Source: Streptosporangiales bacterium (GTDB lineage Bacteria; Actinomycetota; Actinomycetes; Streptosporangiales; WHST01). Taken from it: a stretch of DNA of 50,355 nucleotides. The stretch's first letter is position 1, and every line of letters starts with the position of its first letter. The stretch lies in NCBI GenBank assembly GCA_009379825.1, contig WHTA01000037.1:1-50355 (forward strand), read 5' to 3'. The notes under the pieces were generated by a model, which saw only the letters and a program-made list of their open reading frames with translations, had not been told where the DNA came from and made no database searches. Made by a program: the position numbers and the translations under genes. Below are positions 17,517 through 26,574 of this stretch, piece by piece.

Positions 17517-18677
17517 GTGCCCGTACTGGAGCGTCCGCGCGTCGAGGCGATACCTGCGGCCCGTGGTCCGCACCGGATGGTGGGCGACCGGGCCACGGCG
17601 GCGCTCTACCGGGCGTGGCCCGTGGTGCTGGTGTACATGGCGGTACGCGGACTGGGTCTACTCGTGTTGTCGTTGTGGGCCGCGGTGGTGGGCAGCAACC
17701 CGCACCAGCTGCTCGCCGGGCGCTGGGACTCGCTCTGGTACATGCGGATCGCGCGTTTCGGCTACGGCTGGCAGGTGGAGCTGGCCGACGGTGCTGTGCA
17801 CTCGAACCTGGCGTTCTTCCCACTGCTGCCGTGGCTGGAGCGGGTGCTCGTCACGGTGAGCCCGCTATCGTACGGGGACGCCGGGTTGACGGTCAGCTGG
17901 GTGGCCTCGGTGCTCGCCGCGTGGGGGATCTACCTGATCGCCGAGCGGTTGTACGGACCGCGTGCGGGTTGTTATGCGGTCATGCTGTGGGCCGCCATGC
18001 CGGTCGGCATCGTGCAGTCGATGGCTTACAGCGAGTCGTTGTTCACCGCGCTCGCCGCCTGGGCGCTGTATGCCGTACTCCGTCGGCAGTGGGTGGCGGC
18101 CGGGCTGCTCGCGGTGCTTGCCGGCCTCACCCGGCCGTTCGGCATGGCCGTCGTCGCGGCCGTCGTCGTCGCCGCGCTCGTCACGTGCGTGCGGGAGCGG
18201 AAGCTGAGCTGGCAGCCGGTCGTCGGCGCGCTGCTCGCGCCGTGGGGTACGGCCGGTTACGTCCTCTGGGTCGGGTGGTACACCGGCGGCGGCATCTTCG
18301 GCTACCTCGACGTGCAGGGGCAGTGGAACAACGGCTTCGACGCCGGACTGAACTTCGTACAGCTCATCGGTTCGACCTTCACCGCGTTCCCCGCGGTGCT
18401 CGGTGGCGTCGGCATGGTGCTCGGGTTGGGCGCCGTGGCGTGGCTGTGTCTTTCGTGTGTACGGCAGCGGCAGCCGATGGCGCTGCTCGCGTACTGGGTG
18501 GTCACGGTCGCACTCGCCTTCGGCACCTCGGGGTACTTCGGGTCCAAGCCGCGGTTCCTGGTGCCGGCCTTCGTGCTGTTCTTCCCGTTGGCGGTGCAGC
18601 TCGCCCGGGCACGTGCGGGCGTGGCTGTCGCGGTCGCCGCGACCGCAGTGTTGGTCAGCGCGGTGTTCGGTGCCTGA
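17517..18677 (+). CDS. integral membrane mannosyltransferase (PIG-V-like, GT-C fold)
   Basis: The 386-residue membrane protein has many spans and the PIG-V signatures in loops: GRWDSLWYMRIARFGYGW (the Asp after RW is the expected catalytic acid), LAFFPLLPWLER, and MAYSESLFTALAAWALY. Such GT-C enzymes transfer mannose from polyprenyl-phosphate-mannose to a lipid or protein outside the membrane. The acceptor is not evident. The start is GTG 17517 after GGGGGA. It is divergent from the NSS transporter and stands alone. Confidence 0.8.
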   Translation: MPVLERPRVEAIPAARGPHRMVGDRATAALYRAWPVVLVYMAVRGLGLLVLSLWAAVVGSNPHQLLAGRWDSLWYMRIARFGYGWQVELADGAVHSNLAFFPLLPWLERVLVTVSPLSYGDAGLTVSWVASVLAAWGIYLIAERLYGPRAGCYAVMLWAAMPVGIVQSMAYSESLFTALAAWALYAVLRRQWVAAGLLAVLAGLTRPFGMAVVAAVVVAALVTCVRERKLSWQPVVGALLAPWGTAGYVLWVGWYTGGGIFGYLDVQGQWNNGFDAGLNFVQLIGSTFTAFPAVLGGVGMVLGLGAVAWLCLSCVRQRQPMALLAYWVVTVALAFGTSGYFGSKPRFLVPAFVLFFPLAVQLARARAGVAVAVAATAVLVSAVFGA

Positions 18678-18808
18678 TGGCTGCACGCGGGTTGGGCGCC
18701 GTAACGCGGCTGACGGGGCGATCTCGCGGAAACGGGTGCGCGATCCGCCGTACCGGCTTACGATACTCACAGTGATATAACCGGTACTAATTGTGATCGG
18801 AGCTCGTC

Positions 18809-19138
18809 ATGGTCACCCGTATCGTTGCCGCGCTGGCGGCTGCCGCGCTGCTCGTGCCAGCCACCGTCACGCCGGCGGCGGCCAGCCAACAGCCGGTGTT
18901 CAGCTACCAGACGCAGGCTGGCGCCACGCACAAGATCACGAGCCCGGACGCGGGTAAGTGCTACCGCCTGAAGGCGCACGGCGACCTGGTGCTCCGGGTC
19001 AGGAACGCCACCGACCTGGACGCCGTGGTCTCGGCGACGGCCAACTGCAAGGTGAGCGGGAACGCGCACGTCGTCGCGCACGGCCACGTCAAGGCAAAGA
19101 TCGCACTCGCCGCTTCGGTCCGCTTCCGCCAGGCATAG
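18809..19138 (+). CDS. small secreted protein of unknown function
   Basis: The 109-residue product has a clear Sec signal (MVTRIVAALAAAALLVPATV, cleavage probably after AAAS near residue 26). The mature part of about 83 residues has two cysteines (CYRLK and NCKVSG) that could form one disulfide. No known domain is recognised. A TTACGAT/GATATAA-rich stretch at 18757-18780 probably holds the promoter. The gene is monocistronic, ending before a strong bidirectional terminator at 19232. Confidence 0.65.
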   Translation: MVTRIVAALAAAALLVPATVTPAAASQQPVFSYQTQAGATHKITSPDAGKCYRLKAHGDLVLRVRNATDLDAVVSATANCKVSGNAHVVAHGHVKAKIALAASVRFRQA

Positions 19139-19231
19139 CCCGCCGACGCGCCGAGTGACCACCGCCGGCATGGAGGAGGAGGCGAGGCCCTGTCACGCGA
19201 TCGAGCGATGCGACACGTCAGAGAACCGTGC

Positions 19232-19262
19232 GGCCCCGGCCACTCACGAGGTGGCCGGGGCC
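19232..19262. terminator. bidirectional hairpin terminator
   Basis: GGCCCCGGCCAC (19232-19243) and its perfect reverse complement GTGGCCGGGGCC (19251-19262) enclose a 7-nt loop. It lies between the convergent small secreted protein gene and the trpB2-type gene, 5 bp from the latter's stop. There is no T-run, as is usual in actinomycetes. Confidence 0.85.
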
Positions 19263-19267
19263 GACAC

Positions 19268-20629
19268 TCAACCCGCCGGCTGCGGGACCGTCCGCAGCGA
19301 CGCCTGCAGGGCTTCCTCGGTCAGGTCGTTGTCGACGATCTGACCGGCGAGGTACGCGTCGTACGCCGCGAGGTCGAGCATGCCGTGTCCGCACAGCGCG
19401 GTGAGGATGACCTTCTCTTCGCCGGAATCCTTGCAGGACAAGGCTTCCCGGACACATGCGGCAAGCGCGTGCGTGGGCTCGGGTGCCGACACGATGCCTT
19501 CGGCGCGGGCGAACTGCACGGCCGCGGCGAAGCACTCGCGCTGCGGGATGGCGACCGCCTCGAGCAGACCGAGCTCGTAGATGTGACTCGTGAGCGGCGC
19601 CATGCCGTGGTACCGCAGGCCGCCGGCGTGGATCGGGTCGGGGACGAAGTCGTGCCCGAGCGTGTGCATCTTCAGCAGCGGCGTCAGCCCGCTGGTGTCG
19701 CCGAAGTCGTACTCGTACGTGCCACGGGTCAACGACGGGCACGCCGCCGGCTCGACCGCACGGATCACCGGTGACATCCGCCCGGCGAGCTTCTCCTGGA
19801 TGAACGGGAAGGTGAGGCCGCCGAAGTTCGAGCCACCACCGGTGCAGCCGACGATCAGGTCGGGCATCTCGCCGGCCCGTTCGAACTGCAGCAGCGCCTC
19901 CTCGCCGATCACCGTCTGGTGCATCAGTACGTGGTTGAGGACGCTGCCGAGCGAATACCTGGTGTCGTCGGCCTGCCCGGCGACCTCGACCGCCTCGGAG
20001 ATGGCCAGCCCCAGGCTGCCCGGATGGTCGTCGGGGAACGCCCGGCCGGACTCGGTGAGGCGCGAAGGCGACCGGTGCACGGTGGCGCCGTACGTCTCCA
20101 TCATCATGCGGCGGTACGGCTTCTGGTCGTAGCTCGCACCGACCTGCCACACCTCGCACTCGAGGTCGAACAGCGCGCAGGCGAACGCGAGCGCCGTGCC
20201 CCACTGGCCGGCGCCGGTCTCCGTGGTCAGCTTCCGCACGCCCGCCTGCGCGTTGTAGAACGCCTGCGGCACCGACGTGTTCGGCTTGTGCGAGCCGGCG
20301 GGGGAGACGCCCTCGTACTTGTAGTAGATGTGCGCGGGCGTGCCGAGTGCCGCCTCCAGGCGGTGGGCGCGGTACAGCGGCGACGGCCGCCACAGCCGGT
20401 ACGCGTCCTGCACCTCGGCGGGGATGTCGACGTACCTGTCGGTGGTGACCTCCTGCGCGATCAGGTCCATCGGGAACAGCGGCGTCAGCGCGTCCGGGTC
20501 GATCGGTTCGCGGGTGCCCGGATGCAGCGGCGGTGGGGGCGGCTCGGGCAGGTCGGCGCACAGGTTGTACCACCTGGTCGGCAACTCGGACTCGTCCAGG
20601 ACGAACTTGTGCTGATGGACGGTGCTCAC
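19268..20629 (-). CDS. TrpB2-type tryptophan synthase beta-like PLP enzyme
   Basis: The 453-residue protein has the long N-terminal extension of TrpB2 proteins and RPSPLYRAHRLEAALG. The PLP lysine lies in GSHKPNTSVPQAF, TETGAGQWGTALAFACALF follows, and the phosphate loop is GCTGGGSNFGG. TrpB2 enzymes make tryptophan from indole and serine, or phosphoserine in some archaea, without a firm TrpA partner. No other trp gene is near. The GTG start at 20629 follows GGGAGG. The long open frame upstream belongs to the broken DHFR-like gene. Confidence 0.88.
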   Translation of the reverse strand: MSTVHQHKFVLDESELPTRWYNLCADLPEPPPPPLHPGTREPIDPDALTPLFPMDLIAQEVTTDRYVDIPAEVQDAYRLWRPSPLYRAHRLEAALGTPAHIYYKYEGVSPAGSHKPNTSVPQAFYNAQAGVRKLTTETGAGQWGTALAFACALFDLECEVWQVGASYDQKPYRRMMMETYGATVHRSPSRLTESGRAFPDDHPGSLGLAISEAVEVAGQADDTRYSLGSVLNHVLMHQTVIGEEALLQFERAGEMPDLIVGCTGGGSNFGGLTFPFIQEKLAGRMSPVIRAVEPAACPSLTRGTYEYDFGDTSGLTPLLKMHTLGHDFVPDPIHAGGLRYHGMAPLTSHIYELGLLEAVAIPQRECFAAAVQFARAEGIVSAPEPTHALAACVREALSCKDSGEEKVILTALCGHGMLDLAAYDAYLAGQIVDNDLTEEALQASLRTVPQPAG

Positions 20630-20706
20630 GACAACCTCCCGACACCCACGGCGAGTGGTCGTCCCATCTTCACTCCAACCGCCGCTCCCGTCGACCCACG
20701 CTCTGG

Positions 20707-21250
20707 TCAGCTGGCGTCCGGTGCGTAGACGAGGTGCAGGACGCCGGTCTGGAAGGTCTTCGAGCTGAGCAGCTTCAGCGGCTGGGTCGGGGTGTCCTCG
20801 AACAGCCGTTGGCCGTGGCCGACGGCGATCGGGTGGACGAGCAGGTTCAGCTCGTCGAGCAGCCCGTTGGCGAGCAGCCAGCGAGCGGTCGTCGCGCAGC
20901 CGGACATCTGGATGTCGCCTGTTGTCCGTTCCTTGACCTCGCGCAAACCGGTGGCCACGTCGCCGGAGATGATCGTGGTGTTGTTCCAGTCCGCCTGTTG
21001 CAGGGTGTTCGACAGGACGTACTTGTCGATGTCGTTGATGAACGTGGCGAAGTCCTGGTCCGCGTCCGCCGCCGGCCAGTACTCGGCCCACTCCTCGTAC
21101 AGCTTGCGGCCCATCAGGAACGCCCCAGCGGACTCCATGCCGACCCCGATCGCGGCGCCCATCTCGTCGTTGAAGTACGGGAAATGCCACTGGTCCGGCG
21201 ACTCGACAACCGTCCAGCGAGATGAAGAAGTTCGAGACGATCTTGCCCAT
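20707..21250 (-). pseudogene. DHFR/RibD-C-domain reductase, frameshifted
   Basis: ATG 21250 begins MGKIVSNFFISLDG, the usual start of RibD-C/DHFR-like proteins, but the frame is lost near 21210. The adjoining frame then continues VVESPDQWHFPYFNDEMG, GAFLMGRKLYEEWAEYW, KYVLSNTL and LVHPIAVGHGQRLF to TGA at 20707. Two bases appear to be missing relative to the expected DGVVE. Family members use NADPH to reduce pterin- or flavin-like compounds, and many are unassigned. It lies downstream of the damaged isochorismatase in the same orientation. Confidence 0.8.
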
Positions 21251-21307
21251 TGGTCTGCTCCTCGGCCTCGGGGGTTTCGCAAGGTAGACCGCAACGGACG
21301 CAGGAAC

Positions 21308-21632
21308 TCATCGCTGCGCGGAGAACCTCGTGAGCTCGCCGACCACCTCGTCGTGCAGATGAGTCTCACCCAGCGCATAGCGGCGCCGAACTTGCGCGGA
21401 CTGGCCGAGCTGTTTCCACGATGGCGGCGGTCGTCGTGCCGTTGCTGGCCGCGTCCTCCTCGGTGACGACCGTGGGGACGCCGAGCGATCGGGAGACCGC
21501 GGTGACCCATGCGGCTGTCTGGAATGCCGCGTCGAGCGCGGCTCTGTCGATGTCGCGTCGGTCCGGCCCGTAGAAGTCGGACTGCATGTCGATGACGAGC
21601 AGGTACGAGTCGGTGACGTCGAGGAAGGTCAT
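21308..21632 (-). pseudogene. truncated isochorismatase-family hydrolase
   Basis: ATG 21632 starts MTFLDVTDSYLLVIDMQSDFYGP, which carries the family's first catalytic Asp (IDMQ). It continues through SLGVPTVVTEEDAASNGTT to about residue 70. The rest, including the catalytic Lys and Cys regions of a roughly 190-residue enzyme, is missing. What follows is either a short nonsense tail ending near 21366 or, in another frame, RYALGETHLHDEVVGELTRF to a stop at 21308, which may be the original C-terminus. This is an internal deletion of about 300 bp, not a base-call error. Confidence 0.72.
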
Positions 21633-21646
21633 CGTCGAGGGCCCTT

Positions 21647-22428
21647 TCAGTCGGTCTGGAGTCGGGAGCGCAGGTACCTCGTGGCGATTTCGTGTGCACG
21701 CGCGGGGCTGATCGCCGTGCCGTGACCCGGGTAGACGACGTCGCAGGCCGTGGTTGACAGGCGCTGCATCGTCGAGCGGTACTGCGACACGTCCGATCCG
21801 GCGACGGTGTCTAGCACGCCGTCGTAGAGTGCGTCGCCGCTGAACAGCGTTCCCGCGTGCTCGTCCAGCAGGCCGATGCTTCCCGGCGAGTGTCCCGGTA
21901 GATGGACGACGGTGAGCTGCCTGTCGCCGAGGTCTATCCGGTCGCCTTCCTGCACGGTTCGTGTTACGGCGGCTGGGCGGATCGCGAAGGCGGCGGGATC
22001 GAAACCGGGAGACGGGTAGGTTTCGACCGGCACCTCGGGCAGGGCTGCGATGAAGTCGGCGTCGGCGATACCGAGCAGGGCGAAGAGCTCGCGGGCGAAC
22101 AGGCTCGTGGGTCCTGGACGCTCGACCATGTCGGCCTCGGCCGGATGGACGGCGACGTCGGCGAACTCGTACGCGCCGCCCGAGTGGTCGAGGTGCGTAT
22201 GGGTGACCACGAGCATCGGGTCCCTGTCGAAGAGACCGGGAAGGTTCGCGCGCAACGACACAAGCCCGAGCCCGGCGTCGACGAAGACGTCTCGGTCGGT
22301 GCCGCATACCACGCGTTGGCCTGCAGGAGCGGGTCGACGAGCGGCTCGAAGATGCGGGTCACGGCCGGAGTGACTCGTTCCGTCCTGAACCAGCGGCTGT
22401 CGCACACGAGGCCACCTATTTTGGCCAC
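21647..22428 (-). pseudogene. metallo-beta-lactamase-fold hydrolase, frameshifted
   Basis: ATG 22428 gives MAKIGGLVCDSRWFRTERV to PLLQANAW. One base is lost near 22310 and the next frame continues with CGTDRDVFVDAGLG, the metal motif THTHLDHSGG, LPGHSPGSIGL, SGDALYDG and YPGHGT, ending at 21647. A single G missing from a TGGG run would explain the break. All zinc ligands are otherwise present. It diverges from the TetR gene at 22450 and probably headed an operon with the isochorismatase and DHFR-like genes. Confidence 0.82.
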
Positions 22429-22449
22429 ACATTTAATACGCTGCCTATC

Positions 22450-23085
22450 GTGAAGTCAACGGCAGCGAAGAGGACACGTAAGGAACCGGCCCAACGGCGA
22501 GCGGAAATCATCGAGGTCGCGGTCGCCCTGGCCGACGAGATCGGGTTGGACCGGCTGACCGGGCGCGACATTGCCGCGCGAATGGGTGTCGCGCCGGGCC
22601 TGCTGCACCATTACTTCCCGCAAATCGACGACCTCATCGTCGAAGCCTTCCGGCACGTGGTGACGACCGACATCGAACAGCTGGCCGATGGCCTCGACGA
22701 CCTGCCGGCGACCGAAGCGCTCACCGAGTTCCGCACGCGCTCCCTGGCGCGGCGCCGGGAAGCGGTCCTCGCGCTGTGGATGAGCGCATGGGTAACGGCC
22801 AGTCGGCGTCCAAAGCTCGCGCGCGAGGTCGACCGTCAGATGGCGGCCGGAGTCGACCTCCTGGCCCGCGTGATCGACAAGGGCAGGCGGGCTCGGGAGT
22901 TCGCCACCGACGACAGTGCGCAGAGCGCCTGGCGGATCCTCGTCACGCTAGCCGGCATCGCAGTCCAGCGCTCGATTCGCCCGGCGACGCAGCGCGCCGA
23001 CGATCTGAGCCATGTGGTCAGGGAGGTAGCGGAACGCGAGCTGGATCTGTCCGCGGGAACGCTGGCAAACGACACGCGCGAGTGA
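22450..23085 (+). CDS. TetR-family transcriptional regulator (BetI-like)
   Basis: The 211-residue protein has an N-terminal HTH with RRAEIIEVAVALADEIGLD and the recognition region DIAARMGVAPGLLHHYFP. The helical C-terminal ligand domain contains WMSAWVTASRRPKLAREVD, as in BetI/TetR_C_6 proteins. It starts 21 bp from the divergent metallo-hydrolase gene and so probably represses that operon. The frame is intact although its likely targets are all broken. The ligand is unknown. Confidence 0.85.
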   Translation: MKSTAAKRTRKEPAQRRAEIIEVAVALADEIGLDRLTGRDIAARMGVAPGLLHHYFPQIDDLIVEAFRHVVTTDIEQLADGLDDLPATEALTEFRTRSLARRREAVLALWMSAWVTASRRPKLAREVDRQMAAGVDLLARVIDKGRRAREFATDDSAQSAWRILVTLAGIAVQRSIRPATQRADDLSHVVREVAERELDLSAGTLANDTRE

Positions 23086-23205
23086 GAGGCGCCCTGCAGT
23101 GCCAGGGTAGGCATTGCATGGCTGCGGTGCCTCAGGCACGATGCCGCCCTACAGGTCACGCTTGCCAGCGTCCGAGCCACTCGGCGGCACCGGTTGTGGT
23201 GGTCG

Positions 23206-23922
23206 CTAGTCGCCGGTGACGGTGCGGCCGAGCGAACGGTGACCGGCCTGGGTGGGGCTGAAGGCGAGGTCGAATGCCACGGGTGCGGCGATCGCCAGGG
23301 CGTGCAGCGGTTGGGCGGGGCGGGCGTGCAGCTGGAGTACGTAGCAGCCGAGCACCCGCCCCGGACCAAACGCTCCCGGTTGCGCGTAGCCGCCGAGCTT
23401 GTGCACGCGGCCGATCGGGGTCTTGGCGGCGTCGGTGAGGGTGAACCCGAGCAGCCGCGTGTTGTCGGAGACGAGCTCGCCGAGGTCGCGGCCGCCGGCC
23501 TGCAGGCCGAGCCTGACCTTGCCCATGACGTTCTTCTGTTGCAAGACACCGATCTCGCCGCCTGCGGGGGCGGTCAGCGTGACCTTGCTCTTCCACACCT
23601 TCTTGTGCGCGAGCCGCGCCCAGGGCGTTCCGTACGGGTCGAAGAACGCGATCCGGTCGGTGTTCGCGTGGTCCATCAGCTCGCCGAAGGAGTTCTCTGC
23701 CGGGTCGAGCTGCTCTGCGGTCAGCTCGTGGCAGCGCCCGACGACCATGCCGGCCGGGCTGAGGATGCTGTACCGGAGTCCGTCTGCGAGGTCGGTGACC
23801 CACTGGTACAGGATCAGCAGCGGCTCACCGAACAGTGTGCCGTCGCCTGCGCCGACCGGCTGAACCCGCGCATGGGCGAGGATCTCCCGGATCTGTGCGT
23901 CCTCGAGGCGGTCGGGATACAT
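23206..23922 (-). CDS. LURP-one-related/scramblase-like beta-barrel protein
   Basis: The 238-residue protein shows repeated short strands: EPLLILYQWVTDLADGLRYSILSP, GVLQQKNVMGKVRLGLQ, LGFTLTDAAKTPIGRVHK. These resemble tubby-like or LURP-one/phospholipid-scramblase-like proteins, whose bacterial role is unclear. No signal peptide is seen. The minus-strand sequence TATATT six bases before the ATG could be a -10 for a leaderless mRNA. It is flanked by CCGA/TCGG arms that may be an operator. The assignment rests on pattern only. Confidence 0.55.
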   Translation of the reverse strand: MYPDRLEDAQIREILAHARVQPVGAGDGTLFGEPLLILYQWVTDLADGLRYSILSPAGMVVGRCHELTAEQLDPAENSFGELMDHANTDRIAFFDPYGTPWARLAHKKVWKSKVTLTAPAGGEIGVLQQKNVMGKVRLGLQAGGRDLGELVSDNTRLLGFTLTDAAKTPIGRVHKLGGYAQPGAFGPGRVLGCYVLQLHARPAQPLHALAIAAPVAFDLAFSPTQAGHRSLGRTVTGD

Positions 23923-24030
23923 GCCGACAATATATCGGCTGCGGGCAGAAAATTGGTCCGCACAACCACGCCCTGGCGACGACGGCCGCCGGGAGCGTTA
24001 CCCACCGGATCGTTTCTCGACCTTCGAGCC

Positions 24031-24817
24031 ATGGGGTCGCCGATGCTGTGGGGTGCACGTCCGGTCTTCGCGACCTTGTCCGCGTTCGTCATGCTGGTGG
24101 CCACGTTGACGGTCACGACGTCGGCTTCGGCTGCCCAACGGGACAACGTCCGGGTGTCCATCGCCAACGTCGAGGGCAGCCGCATGCCGCCGGTGGGCAA
24201 GTTCCTCGGCAACCGGAAGCCGCACGTCATGGTGCTCACTGAGGTGTACAAGGCGCGCAAGCACCTGAGAGCCGTCGCCGACCGCAAGGGCTACCGGCTG
24301 CGGCAGTACACCACGCAAGTGTGGGACCGAGGCTCCGGGCGTAGCGCTGCTCATCCGCAACGGCGTGCAGATCAAGAGTCGCGTCCTCCTGAAGATGAGC
24401 CAGCCGTGGTGGTGGCCGAACGCGGGTAAGCGACACGAGCCGCGGCGCTACCCGGCGGTCGACCTGCGCGTGTCCGGCCAACGGTGGCTCGTCATGGGCG
24501 TGCACTACCCGCCGGGCGGCCCGGCTGGGGGCATGAAGGTCAACCACAAGAACCGCCGCGCATGGCTCGAGTCCAAGAGGGCCGTGCAGGCGTACGCCGC
24601 CCGCCACCCGAACCCGCCCGTCCTGGCCGCAGGCGACCTCAACGCGTACGCCTCGGAGTGCCGCCACCACTTTCCCGGCTTCGAGGTGGCCAAGGGCGGC
24701 AAGGTGGACCACGCCATGGCCAAGAAGGACCGCGGCGTCCGCCTCGAGTGGGTCAACCGCGACAAGGCTCCGGTTGGCCACGGCTGGGCGACGTTCAAGT
24801 TCAGCGCCCCCGGGTAA
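24031..24817 (+). pseudogene. secreted endonuclease/exonuclease/phosphatase-like protein, frameshifted
   Basis: The first frame gives a signal peptide (FATLSAFVMLVATLTV to SASA) and NVEGSRMPP, KPHVMVLTEVYKARKHL. The frame is lost near 24325, and the next one continues APGVALLIRNGVQI, RRYPAVDLRVSGQRWLVMGVHYPPG, VLAAGDLNAYASE and DHAMAKKD to TAA 24815. The order NVE - TEV - GVHYPP - GDLN - DHAM is that of the EEP fold, which cuts phosphodiesters or phosphoesters. The usual Glu, Asp-Leu-Asn and terminal Asp-His are still encoded. An ATG 4 codons downstream is an alternative start. Confidence 0.72.
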
Positions 24818-24826
24818 CGACGAGGG

Positions 24827-25699
24827 TCACTTCGACAGCGCGTGGGCACCGGCGGCGATGTCCTCGAGGAGCGTCGGTCCGCTCGGTGTCCAGCCGAGCA
24901 GCTCCTGGGTGCGTGTGCTCGACGCGGTGACGTCCATGCCGAAGAAGCCTCCGATCCAGCCGAAGTGGGCCTGGGCGTCCTCCGCCGCGACCGACACCGT
25001 CGGCAGGCGAGGTAGTCGCCGATGCCAGCGGCGATGTCGCGGGAGGCAATGCCGCCCTCCGCCACCGCGTGCACCCGTGCACCCGGAGGGGCTTTCTCCA
25101 GCGCGAGTCGGACCGTCCGCGCGGCGTCGCAACGATGCACGGCCGCCCACCGGGTCGAGCCGTCGCCGATGTAGCCGGCCGCTCCGCGTTCCTTCGCGAT
25201 CCCCATCAACGTTCGCGGTAGCCGCACTGCTCGCCACCGGCCGGACCCCGCGGTCGGCGTAGGACAGGGCGAGGTTCTCGCTGCCGCCACGCATCGAGTC
25301 GGCACCGTGGCGCGGTGACTCGTCGTCTTCCGTCAACGGGCGCCCGGTGACACCCGATGCCAGCCCGGAGGCGAGCAGGAACGGCCGGTCGCTGCCCTCG
25401 AGCGTGTCGAGCATCCGCAGGACGGCGGCGTGCTCGCTGCGACCGGCGTCGACGTAGTCGGTGAAGTCGTGCTTGAAGGCGAGATGGATGACCCCGTCCG
25501 ACGCCGCGGCCGCCGCGGCCAGGCCGTCGAGGTCGTCGAGGCTGCCGCGGTGGGCGGTGACGCCCTTCGCCGCGAGGGCGGCGGCCGTGTCGTCGGAGCG
25601 GGCGAGGCCGATGACGTCGTGGCCGTGGGCGAGGAGCTCGTCGGTGACGGCCGACCCGATCTAGCCGGAGGCGTCGGTGACGAAGACGCGCTCTAGCAC
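24827..25699 (-). pseudogene. NAD-dependent epimerase/dehydratase (extended SDR), multiply broken
   Basis: GTG 25699 gives VFVTDASG then an in-frame TAG (25661-25663) where the NAD motif TGxxGxIG should continue as IGSAVTDELLAHGHDV. The same frame runs on through HLAFKHDF and NLALSYADRGVRPV, then shifts near 25225 into VRLPRTLMGIAKERGAAGYIGDG, WAAVHRCDAARTVRLALE. It shifts again near 25008 into FGWIGGFFGMDV and TRTQELLGWTP. One nonsense change plus two frameshifts make this a true pseudogene. The original product was a sugar-epimerase-like SDR. The TetR gene at 25736 diverges from it. Confidence 0.88.
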
Positions 25700-25704
25700 G
25701 TGAT

Positions 25705-25727
25705 GTCAGTGGCTGTAATCACTAGAC
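25705..25727 (+). promoter_or_regulatory. dyad between TetR gene and epimerase pseudogene
   Basis: GTCAGTG (25705-25711) and CACTAGAC (25720-25727) form a near-palindrome with an 8-bp centre, one base longer on the right arm. It fills the 36-bp gap between the two divergent starts, where a TetR operator is expected. Confidence 0.5.
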
Positions 25728-25735
25728 TCCATGGC

Positions 25736-26293
25736 ATGGGTCGATGGGAGCCGGACGCGCAGGGGCGGATGATCCGCGCCGCGATGGAGCTCTTCGCCGA
25801 GCGAGGGTTCGAGCAGACGACCGCTGGCGACATCGCCGAGCGTGCCGGCGTGACCGAGCGCACCTTCTTCCGGCACTTCGCCGACAAGCGCGAGGTCCTC
25901 TTCGACGGTTCCAAGACCATGGAACGGACGGCGCACGACGCGATCCTGGCCGCGCCCGCCGACCTCGCACCGTTGGACGCGGCGCTGGCCGGGATGGTCG
26001 CGGCCGGCGGCCTGCTCGAGGACCGTCGCGACCACATCGTACGCCGCTCCCAGATCGTCGCGGCCAACCCGAGCCTGCACGAGCGCGAGCTGCTGAAGCT
26101 CGCGGCGCTGACCGATGCGACAGCCGAGGCGTTGCGCACCCGAGGGGTCGCCGAGCCCACCGCCAACCTCGCCGCCCACAGCGCGGTGACCGTCTTCCAG
26201 GTGGCGTTCGCGCGCTGGGTCGCCGCGGAGGAGCGGCCCGGCTTCGCCGCCTACATCGCAGCGGACGCAGCGGCACTACGCGCCCTGAGATAG
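25736..26293 (+). CDS. TetR-family transcriptional regulator
   Basis: The start MGRWEPDAQGRMIRAAMELF is typical of a common actinobacterial TetR group. It is followed by ERGFEQTTAGDIAERAGVTERTFFRHF, a textbook TetR HTH with the recognition helix ending in FFRHF. The remaining 120 residues form the helical ligand domain. ATG 25736 is preferred over an in-frame ATG at 25700, which would run into the operator. It probably controlled the divergent epimerase gene, now a pseudogene, and perhaps itself. Confidence 0.87.
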   Translation: MGRWEPDAQGRMIRAAMELFAERGFEQTTAGDIAERAGVTERTFFRHFADKREVLFDGSKTMERTAHDAILAAPADLAPLDAALAGMVAAGGLLEDRRDHIVRRSQIVAANPSLHERELLKLAALTDATAEALRTRGVAEPTANLAAHSAVTVFQVAFARWVAAEERPGFAAYIAADAAALRALR

Positions 26294-26414
26294 CGGCTCA
26301 AACTCGGTCGATGCTCCCGTTCACGCCCCTTTGCCTTCGAGCAGGGCGGCCGAGCGTGACGTGCTGCTTGGCGGGCATGACGGTGTCGAGACCGAACCAG
26401 ATGTCGTCGTTGCG

Positions 26415-26562
26415 TCAGGATGTGGCGGCATAGCTCGCGGCTCGCTGTGCGGAGAGCAGCGCTTCGGCGTCGTGCAACGTGGCGTCGTTGATGGCGCCTT
26501 CGAACGCGATCGCGTTACCGTCGCCGACGTCCTTCCCGCGGAGAAGGAAGGTCAGCCGTCAT
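26415..26562 (-). pseudogene. short gene remnant downstream of the ABC operon
   Basis: ATG 26562 begins MTADLPSPRE; after a one-base shift the neighbouring frame reads GKDVGDGNAIAFEGAINDA and LHDAEALLSAQRAASYAATS to TGA at 26415. Codon use looks like real coding sequence, but only about 48 residues remain and no family is recognised. It begins 12 bp after the last ABC permease stop on the same strand, so it may once have been the fourth gene of that operon. Confidence 0.35.
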
Positions 26563-26574
26563 GATATGGCTGCC

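Noticed and set aside
18771-18805. TCACA/TGTGA arms as a CRP operator before the small secreted protein
   Set aside because: The spacing is much longer than in CRP sites and the arms are short, so chance is likely.
19268-21250. A single 660-residue protein joining a DHFR-like start to TrpB2
   Set aside because: The DHFR-like start is in this frame for only 14 residues; the rest of that domain lies in another frame with its own stop at 20707, and TrpB2 has its own GTG start and GGAGG site.
26331-26564. Plus-strand ORF upstream of the ABC permease
   Set aside because: No family resemblance or ribosome site; the minus strand of the same stretch gives a better coding-like remnant.
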